Below are positions 16,564 through 23,731 of a DNA stretch of 37,312 nucleotides, piece after piece (positions within the stretch are counted from its first letter, which is position 1; each line of letters begins with the position of its first letter). Origin of the DNA: Ruminococcus sp. (GTDB lineage: Bacteria; Bacillota; Clostridia; Oscillospirales; Acutalibacteraceae); contig JAFQNJ010000033.1 of NCBI GenBank assembly GCA_017395925.1, positions 1 to 37,312 on the forward strand, in the 5' to 3' direction. The position numbers and the translations under genes were made by a program. A model generated the notes under the pieces. The model was not told the DNA's origin, ran no database searches, and worked only from the letters and a program-made list of their open reading frames with translations.

Positions 16564-16600
16564 AGCATCCTCCCCGAAAGACGGACTGTATATCGTCCTT

Positions 16601-16625
16601 GGTGTAAAGTTATTTTCTTTACACC
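16601..16625 (-). promoter_or_regulatory. 9-bp perfect inverted repeat at the predicted transcript 5' end of ylxM-ffh
   Basis: GGTGTAAAG and CTTTACACC are perfect arms with a 7-nt AT loop. From the adjacent promoter the transcript would start at about the first base of this hairpin. It could be a 5'-terminal stem-loop that protects the mRNA, or a dyad operator overlapping +1. No U-run follows, so it is not a terminator. Confidence 0.6.
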
Positions 16626-16631
16626 TTGGCA

Positions 16632-16660
16632 ATTATACTCTAACCACCGCGGTTTGTCAA
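16632..16660 (-). promoter_or_regulatory. Perfect consensus SigA promoter of ylxM-ffh
   Basis: Minus strand TTGACA (16655-16660) and TATAAT (16632-16637) with 17-bp spacing match the consensus completely, implying strong transcription of the SRP/rpsP unit. Confidence 0.92.
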
Positions 16661-16825
16661 TAGATATTTCGCATTTTTTGCACTTTTCATCACCTTTTCA
16701 GAGCATAATTTATGATACCTTTTTACTTATATGATGAAAACGACAATTAATTATCGTTATAGTTCACAAAAAACCTCTCAAATTGCACAATTTTTCAAAA
16801 GAATGCTGATTTTATTATTTTTTTA

Positions 16826-16834
16826 TGATATACT
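16826..16834 (+). promoter_or_regulatory. Extended -10 element for the phoH operon
   Basis: TGATATACT gives a TGn extension plus -10 TATACT. The region 17 bp upstream (CTGATT) is a poor -35, which the TG extension could offset. A start near 16841 would leave about 15 nt before the AGGAG at 16856-16860. Confidence 0.45.
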
Positions 16835-16869
16835 TATCAGGAATATATCACGATTAGGAGTTAATCACC

Positions 16870-17841
16870 ACGGAACGTATAATAAACATTGACAGAATGG
16901 AACAGGCAGTTGCCCTGTTCGGAAGCTTTGACGAAAACATCAGGCTTATTGAAAGAGAATATTCGGTAACTATCACAGGCAGAGATTCGGAGCTGAAAAT
17001 CAGCGGTGATATTGAGAATGCCGACAAAGCGTCACGGGTTATAGAGAGTCTCCTGATGCTCATCAACAGAGGTGAAAACCTCTCGGAGCAGAACATCCGC
17101 TACTGCATCTCTCTTGTAAACGAAGGCTCAAGTGAAAAAATCGAGTCTCTTGCAGGAGATTGTATATGCATCACATCCAAAGGAAAGCCCATAAAGCCCA
17201 AAACGCTGGGTCAGAAACGCTACTGCAACTGCATCAAGGACAACACCATCACCATCGGCGTCGGTCCTGCGGGTACAGGTAAAACCTATCTTGCGGTGGC
17301 TATGGCGGTAACCGCTTTCAGAGCAAAGCAGGTAAACCGCATCATCCTCACCCGACCTGCCGTTGAAGCAGGCGAAAAGCTGGGATTTCTCCCCGGCGAC
17401 CTTCAGAGCAAGGTTGACCCTTATCTGCGACCCTTATATGACGCACTCTTCGATATGCTGGGTGCCGAAACTTATCAGAAATACGTGGAGCGCGGCAATA
17501 TCGAAGTTGCCCCTCTCGCATATATGCGAGGACGAACTCTGGACGACAGCTTCATCATTCTTGACGAAGCACAGAACACCACCTCGGAACAGATGAAAAT
17601 GTTCCTCACACGTCTGGGATTCAACTCAAAAATGGTCATCACGGGCGACGTAACCCAGATAGACCTCCCCAACGGTGCCCGTTCGGGTCTCAAGGAATGT
17701 ATAAAAATACTCAAAGGTATTGACGATATCGCAAGCTGTACCTTCAACGAAAAGGATGTTGTAAGGCACCGACTTGTACAGGACATTATCAAAGCTTATG
17801 CAAAACAGGAAGAAATGAGGAATAAATATGACAAAAGATAA
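16870..17841 (+). CDS. phoH: PhoH-like ATPase
   Basis: A cytoplasmic P-loop NTPase related to the helicase half of superfamily 1, placed next to the RNase YbeY and probably acting in RNA metabolism. Walker A is GPAGTGKT near residue 132 and Walker B is FIILDEAQNTT. Further hallmarks are LTRPAVEAGEKLGFLPGD and TGDVTQIDLP. Start choice: AGGAG (16856-16860) faces no ATG, GTG or TTG; at 9 nt it faces ACG (16870-16872). An in-frame TAG lies at 16855-16857. The first ATG is at 16897, 36 nt from the site, and lacks one of its own. Codons before that ATG read ERIINIDR and look like conserved PhoH N-terminus. I place the start at 16870 provisionally. Confidence 0.93.
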   Translation, partial: TERIINIDRMEQAVALFGSFDENIRLIEREYSVTITGRDSELKISGDIENADKASRVIESLLMLINRGENLSEQNIRYCISLVNEGSSEKIESLAGDCICITSKGKPIKPKTLGQKRYCNCIKDNTITIGVGPAGTGKTYLAVAMAVTAFRAKQVNRIILTRPAVEAGEKLGFLPGDLQSKVDPYLRPLYDALFDMLGAETYQKYVERGNIEVAPLAYMRGRTLDDSFIILDEAQNTTSEQMKMFLTRLGFNSKMVITGDVTQIDLPNGARSGLKECIKILKGIDDIASCTFNEKDVVRHRLVQDIIKAYAKQEEMRNKYDKR

Positions 17842-18337
17842 AATCAAAGTAATCATCACAAACAGACAGAAGGATGTTGCTATCCCCACAGGACTTCGTA
17901 TGCTGGTAAGACGTTGCTGTACCGCAGTGCTCCAGATGGAAAACTTCAAGGGTGCCGCCGAGATAAGTGTATCCTTTGTCAACAACGCACAGATTAAAGA
18001 GCTCAACGCCCAGTACCGTGACAAGGATATCGAGACCGACGTACTCTCCTTCGTTATGATGGGCGAAGACGGCAAATTCGACATCGACCCCCAGACAGGC
18101 GCACAGATTCTGGGCGACGTAGTAATCTCCATGGAAAAAGCCGTTGAGCAGGCAGACCTCTACGGTCACTCACTCCAGCGCGAAGTAGGCTATCTCACCT
18201 GCCACAGTGTTCTGCACCTTCTGGGCTATGACCACGAGGACAATATGGAAAGAGTGCGTATGAGAGAAAAGGAAGAAGCTGTTATGGATATGCTGGGTCT
18301 TCCTGCTTCCTCCACCTACGTTATCGAAGGAAACTGA
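17828..18337 (+). CDS. ybeY: YbeY, endoribonuclease / rRNA maturation factor
   Basis: A zinc metallo-endoribonuclease involved in 16S rRNA 3' processing and 70S quality control. The 169-residue product has the strict zinc motif HSVLHLLGYDH (His126, His130, His136), preceded by LNAQYRDKDIETDVLSF and LGDVVISMEKA, the other family blocks. It overlaps the end of phoH by 14 bp with GAGG at good spacing, so the two are co-translated. The phoH-ybeY-era order is typical of Firmicutes. Confidence 0.97.
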   Translation: MTKDKIKVIITNRQKDVAIPTGLRMLVRRCCTAVLQMENFKGAAEISVSFVNNAQIKELNAQYRDKDIETDVLSFVMMGEDGKFDIDPQTGAQILGDVVISMEKAVEQADLYGHSLQREVGYLTCHSVLHLLGYDHEDNMERVRMREKEEAVMDMLGLPASSTYVIEGN

Positions 18338-18358
18338 TAAGATAAAAGCAACTCAAGT

Positions 18359-18387
18359 CGCCACATCACGGAAGTCGTGGTGTGGCG
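18359..18387 (+). other. Strong 12-bp hairpin between ybeY and era
   Basis: CGCCACATCACG (18359-18370) pairs with CGTGGTGTGGCG (18376-18387), one G-U pair, with loop GAAGT. It is followed by TTATTAGAATT rather than a U-run, so it is a weak terminator at best. It ends 27 nt before the era ATG. Possible roles are mRNA processing or partial attenuation. Confidence 0.55.
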
Positions 18388-18414
18388 TTATTAGAATTCG
18401 CGAAAGGATTTCTT

Positions 18415-19323
18415 ATGAACAAACAAGAACTCTCGGCATTTATTGCCATTATCGGCCGCCCCAATGTGGGCAAATCCTCCATTCTCAACAGAATGCTGGG
18501 TGAGAAAATCGCCATCGTCACAAATAAGCCCCAGACCACCCGCACACGCATTATGGGTGTACTCACCGAGGGAGAGCATCAGCTGGTATTCACCGATACC
18601 CCCGGTATGCACAAGGCAAAGAATGCTCTGGGTAAATATATGGTGCGCTCCGTTACCGAAAGTGTCAGCGGTGCCGATGCCGCGCTTCTGGTGGTGGATG
18701 CCACCGAGGAAATCTCCGACACCGAACGCGACCTCATTGAGAGAATCAACTCCCAGAACATCCCTGCGGTACTGGCTATCAACAAAATCGACATAGTCAA
18801 AGAAAAGGCAGAGCTGATGAAGATTATCGCCGACTTTGCCTCTTTGTGCAACTTCGAGGCGATTGTCCCCGTAAGCGCAAGGACAGGAGACGGCGTCAGA
18901 GAGCTGGTTGAAGAACTCAAGAAGCTCTCCTCAGAGGGCGGTCATTTCTTCGACGAGGACACCCTAACCGACCAGCCCGAAAGACAGCTCGCCGCCGAGA
19001 TGCTCCGCGAAAAACTCCTTTTGAGCCTTGACAAGGAAATCCCCCACGGCACCGCTGTTGTTATCGAAAAGATGCGTCAGAGAGACAACGGCGTGCTGGA
19101 TATTGATGCCACCATTTACTGCGAAAAGGACAGCCACAAGGGCATCATCATCGGCAAGGGCGGCAATATGCTGAAGAAGGTCTCCACCAAAGCCAGAGAG
19201 GATATGGAGCGCTTCTTTGACTGCAAGGTAAACCTGCAGACCTGGGTCAAGGTAAAGGAAGACTGGAGAAACCGCGACGGACTTCTCCGCAACTTCGGCT
19301 TTGATACCGCAGACTTCGAATAA
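18415..19323 (+). CDS. era: Era, ribosome-assembly GTPase
   Basis: Era binds the 3' end of 16S rRNA and checks 30S maturation. The 302-residue product has G1 GRPNVGKSS (residues 14-22), G3 DTPGMHKAKNALG, G4 NKID, and a C-terminal KH domain (GIIIGKGGNMLKKV). The ATG at 18415 is chosen for the AAAGGA 6 nt upstream; a GTG 11 codons earlier would start inside the hairpin at 18359-18387. It lies in the phoH-ybeY-era-recO cluster. Confidence 0.96.
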   Translation: MNKQELSAFIAIIGRPNVGKSSILNRMLGEKIAIVTNKPQTTRTRIMGVLTEGEHQLVFTDTPGMHKAKNALGKYMVRSVTESVSGADAALLVVDATEEISDTERDLIERINSQNIPAVLAINKIDIVKEKAELMKIIADFASLCNFEAIVPVSARTGDGVRELVEELKKLSSEGGHFFDEDTLTDQPERQLAAEMLREKLLLSLDKEIPHGTAVVIEKMRQRDNGVLDIDATIYCEKDSHKGIIIGKGGNMLKKVSTKAREDMERFFDCKVNLQTWVKVKEDWRNRDGLLRNFGFDTADFE

Positions 19324-19373
19324 GCCGAAAACACTTTCAACTGTTAATTTTTAACATCTACAAATTACCCCCT

Positions 19374-19417
19374 ATATCCCCAAAGGAATAAGTTATACTC
19401 TTATTACGGGGGGATAT
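19374..19417 (+). promoter_or_regulatory. Two-part inverted repeat covering the yqzL-like ribosome binding site
   Basis: ATATCCCC (19374-19381) pairs with GGGGATAT (19410-19417), and inside it AATAAG (19387-19392) pairs with CTTATT (19400-19405). The outer 3' arm contains the G-rich ribosome binding site, so if transcribed as RNA it would mask that site 2 nt from the ATG at 19420. The loop also holds TATACT, so a promoter start inside it would remove the structure. Confidence 0.45.
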
Positions 19418-19419
19418 TT

Positions 19420-19587
19420 ATGAACAAAACTGAAGCCTGGAATCTCTTTGTGAAAAGCGGAAGCGTTGCTGATTATCTCAACTACAAATCAGCAGAAAAT
19501 TCCGTCACCTCTCAAAAGAATTTTCAAAAGGAACAAAATGAAAATATCCACAGACGGACTGATAATCAGACAACAGAATATCGGTGA
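19420..19587 (+). CDS. Small YqzL-like protein
   Basis: A 55-residue frame starting at the ATG at 19420, just after a G-rich ribosome binding site, between era and recO. The N-terminus MNKTEAWNLFVKSGSVADYL matches the small YqzL family pattern (W-x-x-F-x-x-(T/S)G-x-(I/V)-x-x-Y-L), which in Bacillus and Clostridia sits exactly between era and recO; its function is not known. The second half is hydrophilic and rich in Gln and Asn, and its last 50 bp overlap recO in another frame. Family members are usually a little shorter. Assignment rests on the motif and position. Confidence 0.75.
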   Translation: MNKTEAWNLFVKSGSVADYLNYKSAENSVTSQKNFQKEQNENIHRRTDNQTTEYR

Positions 19588-20287
19588 ACAGGATAAGCTT
19601 GTGACCATACTCACCCGAGACCTCGGGGTGGTGCGCGCTTTTGTCAGAGGAGCAAAAAATATCAAAAGCTCCAAAAGCGCTCCTACCTCTCTGCTCTGCT
19701 ACTCCGGTTTTAACATCTTTGAGGGCAAGGATAAGTACATCGTGGACGATGCCTCTGTGAAAGAAATGTTCTTTGACCTTCGCTCGGATGTGGAGAAGGT
19801 GGCACTGGCTCAATACTTCTGCGAGCTTGCGTCCTTGGTATGTCCCGAGGGGCAAAACTGCGAAAAGCAGCTCTCCCTCATTCTCAATGCACTTTACCTC
19901 ATCACAAAGGGAAACCGACCCCAGAGTCTCATCAAGGCTTGCGTGGAGCTGAGACTGCTCTCCCTTTCGGGGTATATGCCCGACCTTGTGATGTGCAGAG
20001 AGTGCGGAGAATACAGCGGTGACACCATGTATTTTCTCCTCGCCACAGGTACCATACAGTGCGGCGACTGTTTTTTGAAATCACCCAAAAGTAACGCACT
20101 CCCTATGGATGCTACTCTGCTGCACGCAATGAGGCACATTGTTTTTTCCGAGGATAAAAAACTCTTTGCCTTCAACCTGCCCGAGAAAGCACTGGAGTCC
20201 TTGTCCTACATCACAGAAAGCTACACTCTCAGGGTACTTGAAAAAGACCTCAAAACCCTGCATTTTTACAAGACAATAAAATCGTAA
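19538..20287 (+). CDS. recO: RecO, recombination mediator
   Basis: RecO with RecR loads RecA on SSB-coated DNA in gap repair. The 249-residue product has the N-terminal OB fold (DGLIIRQQNIGEQDKLVTILT, ending near residue 80), a helical middle, and a four-cysteine zinc site (CRECG, then QCGDC). The ATG at 19538 is preceded by AAAGGAACAAA. A longer in-frame start at 19466 has no ribosome binding site and lacks family similarity, so the shorter form is used. The start overlaps the yqzL-like frame, suggesting coupling. Confidence 0.94.
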   Translation: MKISTDGLIIRQQNIGEQDKLVTILTRDLGVVRAFVRGAKNIKSSKSAPTSLLCYSGFNIFEGKDKYIVDDASVKEMFFDLRSDVEKVALAQYFCELASLVCPEGQNCEKQLSLILNALYLITKGNRPQSLIKACVELRLLSLSGYMPDLVMCRECGEYSGDTMYFLLATGTIQCGDCFLKSPKSNALPMDATLLHAMRHIVFSEDKKLFAFNLPEKALESLSYITESYTLRVLEKDLKTLHFYKTIKS

Positions 20288-20317
20288 CCAGATACATAAC
20301 TCAATAAGGAAACGGAT

Positions 20318-22675
20318 ATGAACAAACATCACAACGCTCTGGAACTCCACAAGATTCTGGAGATGCTCTCAAAGGAGTGTTCCGCAGAGGATGCACGTCA
20401 GAGAGCACTTGAAATCACCCCTCTCTCAGGGAAATTCGAAATTGAAGAAAGCCTCAGACAGACCGACGATGCCTATATGCTTATCGGTCGTTTCGGTGCA
20501 CCCTCCTTCAGCGGTGTCAGGAATATGCAGAATGCCTTTCGCCGCGCCGAAGCAGGCGGTGTGCTGAGCACAAAGGAGCTTTTGGGAATAGGAGAACTTC
20601 TGCGTATTACAAGAGGTGTCAGACAGTGGAAGAACCACTCCGCCTCGGTAGACACCTCTCTCGACCTGCTTTTTTCAAGGCTCAGCGAGAATAAGCATCT
20701 TGAGGAGAGAATCTCCTCCTGTATTCTCTCCGAAGAGGAAATCGCCGACAATGCCTCCCCCGAGCTTTACGACATCCGCAGAAAAATGCGTATTACCGCT
20801 TCAAAAGCAAGGGAAACTCTGGAGAAAATCATTCGCTCCACCTCATATCAGAAGTATCTTCAGGATGCTATCATAACCCAGCGTAGCGGTCGTTTCGTTG
20901 TGCCTGTCAAGGCTGAATGCCGCGGTCAGGTTCCGGGTCTTGTCCACGACACCTCCTCCAGCGGTGCCACGGTATTCATTGAACCTATGGGTGTTGTTCA
21001 GGCAAACAACGACATACGGGTTCTGGAGTCCAAGGAAGCCGCGGAAATTGAGCGCATCCTCTATGAACTCTCTGCCGAAGCAGGCGGACACGCCGATACC
21101 GCTTCCGAGAGTTTTGAGGCACTTATAGAATTGAGCCTCATTTTCGGCAAAGCATCTCTCGGCTATAAAATGAAAGCCACACTCCCCAAAATAAACAGCG
21201 AGGGCAGAATCAACCTCAAATCCGCCCGTCACCCTCTTTTAAACCCCAAAACCGCAGTTCCCACCGACATAAACTTAGGTGTAAACTTTGACACCCTGGT
21301 TATAACAGGTCCCAACACAGGCGGCAAAACCGTGTCTCTGAAAACTCTGGGACTTCTCACCCTTATGGCAATGTGCGGACTTCTCATCCCTGCCGCAGAG
21401 GGCAGCGAAATCTCCATCTTCCGCAAGGTACTGGTGGACATCGGCGACGAGCAGAGCATTGAGCAGTCCCTCTCCACCTTCTCTGCCCATATGACCAACA
21501 TCGTCTCAATCCTCAAAGAAGCAAACCGCGACAGTCTGGTGCTTATAGATGAGCTGGGTGCCGGCACAGACCCCGTTGAGGGTGCCGCCCTTGCAGTTGC
21601 CATACTGGAAAGGCTCCGCGACAAGGGCGCAAAAATCGCCTCTACCACCCACTATGCCGAGCTCAAAGAATTCGCCCTCAGAACAGAAGGCGTTGAAAAC
21701 GGCTGCTGTGAATTCGACGTTGCGTCACTGCGCCCCACATACAAACTCCTCATTGGCGTACCCGGCAGAAGTAATGCCTTTGCAATCTCCAAACGTCTGG
21801 GAATCGACGACTCCATAGTGGAGAGAGCAAATGCTCTGGTATCCGCCGAGAGCCGCCAGTTTGAGGACGTTGTAGAGACTCTCGACAGCAGACGTCAGGA
21901 ACTGGAAGAAGAACTTGAAAGTGCCAGAAAAGCCACCCTGAGAGCCACCGAGGAAAAACGCAAAGCCGAAAATGCTCTGAAGGATGCCGAGATGAAGGCA
22001 CAGCGTGAGCTTGACAAAGCGCGCCACGAAGCAAGCCTTCTCCTTGCAAGGACAAAGGCTCAGGCAGATGCCCTTATCGCTGACCTTGAAAAGATGAAGA
22101 AGGAAGGTTCCCTCTCCGCCGAGGACAAGTCAAAGCTCCGCCAGGCCATCCGCAAAATGGAGGACGAGGCTGACCCCATAAAGGAGCAGAGTCAGGATAA
22201 TTACACCCTACCACGTCCTCTCAAGGCAGGCGACACGGTGCTCCTTGTGGATATAGACAAGAACGCAACCGTACTTGAAACCCCTGCCGAAAACTCATCC
22301 ACCGTCTTCGTTCAGGCAGGTATCATCAAAACCCGCACAAGTGTGAAGAACATACGGCTTCTGGAAAAAGAAAAGGTGAGCCTCGGAGGCAAACCCATAA
22401 ACCGCGGTCGCACAAGCCGGATTGATACCCGTCCTGTTACCGAAATCGACGTCAGAGGCTACACCGCAGATGAAGCGGTAATGACCGTGGACCGAGCTCT
22501 GGACACTGCAGTGCTCACCCACGTGAATATGCTCACCGTCATTCACGGCAAGGGCACAGGCGTACTCCGCAAGGAAATCCACCTTTTCCTCAAGCACCAC
22601 AAGGCTGTGAAGAGCTTCCGCCTCGGCACCTTCGGCGAAGGCGAAGCAGGTGTTACAATTATTGAACTGAAATAA
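20318..22675 (+). CDS. mutS2: MutS2, Smr-domain ATPase
   Basis: MutS2 resembles MutS but lacks the mismatch-recognition domain; it limits homologous recombination and in Bacillus acts as a rescue factor on collided ribosomes. The 785-residue protein has a helical core, the ABC ATPase with Walker A GPNTGGKT (residues ~331-338), LVLIDELGAGTDP, a long charged coiled coil (~510-640), and a C-terminal Smr nuclease domain with DVRG and HGKGTG. Length is family-normal. It follows recO after 30 bp and ends the plus-strand unit at a terminator. Confidence 0.97.
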   Translation: MNKHHNALELHKILEMLSKECSAEDARQRALEITPLSGKFEIEESLRQTDDAYMLIGRFGAPSFSGVRNMQNAFRRAEAGGVLSTKELLGIGELLRITRGVRQWKNHSASVDTSLDLLFSRLSENKHLEERISSCILSEEEIADNASPELYDIRRKMRITASKARETLEKIIRSTSYQKYLQDAIITQRSGRFVVPVKAECRGQVPGLVHDTSSSGATVFIEPMGVVQANNDIRVLESKEAAEIERILYELSAEAGGHADTASESFEALIELSLIFGKASLGYKMKATLPKINSEGRINLKSARHPLLNPKTAVPTDINLGVNFDTLVITGPNTGGKTVSLKTLGLLTLMAMCGLLIPAAEGSEISIFRKVLVDIGDEQSIEQSLSTFSAHMTNIVSILKEANRDSLVLIDELGAGTDPVEGAALAVAILERLRDKGAKIASTTHYAELKEFALRTEGVENGCCEFDVASLRPTYKLLIGVPGRSNAFAISKRLGIDDSIVERANALVSAESRQFEDVVETLDSRRQELEEELESARKATLRATEEKRKAENALKDAEMKAQRELDKARHEASLLLARTKAQADALIADLEKMKKEGSLSAEDKSKLRQAIRKMEDEADPIKEQSQDNYTLPRPLKAGDTVLLVDIDKNATVLETPAENSSTVFVQAGIIKTRTSVKNIRLLEKEKVSLGGKPINRGRTSRIDTRPVTEIDVRGYTADEAVMTVDRALDTAVLTHVNMLTVIHGKGTGVLRKEIHLFLKHHKAVKSFRLGTFGEGEAGVTIIELK

Positions 22676-22691
22676 TCGGTAAAATAACAAG

Positions 22692-22718
22692 CCCTCGTAA
22701 GTGTAATTCTTACGAGGG
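22692..22718. terminator. Bidirectional terminator between mutS2 and gpr
   Basis: Perfect 10-bp stem CCCTCGTAAG / CTTACGAGGG with a 7-nt loop. On the plus strand it is followed by TTATTTTAT and on the minus strand by CTTGTTATTTT. It lies 16 bp past mutS2 and 6 bp past the convergent gpr stop. Confidence 0.88.
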
Positions 22719-22723
22719 TTATT

Positions 22724-23608
22724 TTATAGAAGCGACAGCAAATCCGAAACCTCAATATCAGGATGAAGAGAAATGTTTATGGAAAGTGAAAGCAGATGTG
22801 CAGCTCTGTCAATAAGCAAATCTATTTCTCTGGGAGTTACCACCATAGAACTGCCTCTCGGAGACACCGACTCCACCAACTCTCTGTGGGTTTTCTCGTC
22901 TTCTGCAGGCAGAAGGTCGCATACAAGGGTTGCCGCATCAACCACGGTGGGTATGCCCAGAGCAATAACAGGTACACCCAGCGTTTCTTCAGATATCTTC
23001 ATTCTGTGATTACCCACACCTGCCCCGGGGGCGATGCCGGTATCGCTAATCTGCAGAGTGCATCCCAGCCGCTCAAGACCTCTTGAGGCAAGGGCATCCA
23101 CCACTATAAGCGCCGTGGGACGAATCCTTTTCACAACGCTCAGAATAAGCTCCCCCGTCTCAATACCGGTTTGTCCCGTAACCCCTGTCTGGAGCACCGC
23201 CACTGCCCGAAGTCTGTCAAGACCCGTGCTTCTGGCGATTTCACCTGTTATGTGTCTGGTGGCAAGAACACCCTGTGCAACCTTGGGACCCAGAGCATCG
23301 GGGGTAATATTCACATTGCCAAGCCCCACCACCATTATCATTCCGTTAACAGGGATAAGCCGTCTTATTTCCTCAGATATCACAAGAAGCCGCTTGTCCG
23401 TCTCCCTGACATTATCCGTAAGGGGCGGTAGCGAAATGGTGACATAACGTCCTGCTTCTTTCGACAGAAGCTGTCCTGCCCTCTTGGTCTTTACGTCAAG
23501 TCGTTCAATCTGTAGTCCCTCTTTTTCCTCGCAGGCGTATTCAACTCCCTTAACCTCCTCCGATTGAAGTTCGTGGGCTTCAATGGCAAGGTCAGTCCTC
23601 AACTCCAT
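22724..23608 (-). CDS. gpr: GPR, germination protease
   Basis: GPR is an aspartic-type endopeptidase that degrades small acid-soluble spore proteins during germination. It is made in the forespore as a zymogen and cleaves itself. The 294-residue product starts MELRTDLAIEAHEL, close to the autoprocessing region of known GPRs, so the propeptide would be only a few residues. Further family blocks are VVGLGNVNITPDALGP, LQTGVTGQTGIETGE, VVDALASRGLERLG and GAGVGNHRMKI. AAAGGAAG precedes the ATG. It is monocistronic, and its presence implies the organism forms, or descends from formers of, endospores. Confidence 0.95.
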   Translation of the reverse strand: MELRTDLAIEAHELQSEEVKGVEYACEEKEGLQIERLDVKTKRAGQLLSKEAGRYVTISLPPLTDNVRETDKRLLVISEEIRRLIPVNGMIMVVGLGNVNITPDALGPKVAQGVLATRHITGEIARSTGLDRLRAVAVLQTGVTGQTGIETGELILSVVKRIRPTALIVVDALASRGLERLGCTLQISDTGIAPGAGVGNHRMKISEETLGVPVIALGIPTVVDAATLVCDLLPAEDEKTHRELVESVSPRGSSMVVTPREIDLLIDRAAHLLSLSINISLHPDIEVSDLLSLL

Positions 23609-23625
23609 AGATAACTTCCTTTTGC

Positions 23626-23653
23626 TTATTTTACATTATAGTATGTAAAATAA
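23626..23653 (-). promoter_or_regulatory. 11-bp perfect palindrome with a SigG-like -10 ahead of gpr
   Basis: TTATTTTACAT and ATGTAAAATAA are perfect 11-bp arms around 6 bp. On the minus strand the centre reads CATACTATAAT, which holds both the forespore SigG -10 CATACTA and a SigA-like TATAAT. The best SigG -35 (GAATA) lies 15 bp upstream, shorter than the usual 17-18. The repeat is about 20 bp from the gpr start codon and may also be an operator. Confidence 0.45.
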
Positions 23654-23731
23654 TTATAAATATTCTTTACAAAATAACTGTTGTATGTTATTATTATTTT
23701 GTAATATTATACTATTAAAGGAGTTTTCTTC

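Larger units (their letters stand above)
16564..16869. other. Divergent intergenic region ylxM / phoH
   Basis: About 306 bp with no gene. It contains the ylxM promoter and hairpin on the minus strand. The middle is AT-rich, with a near-palindrome at 16741-16756 (CGACAATT/AATTATCG, one mismatch). On the plus strand an extended -10 element lies at 16826-16834 ahead of phoH. Confidence 0.7.

Noticed and set aside
16741-16756. Near-palindrome CGACAATT/AATTATCG as an operator
   Set aside because: A single AT-rich imperfect dyad in an AT-rich region is expected by chance; no second copy was seen nearby.
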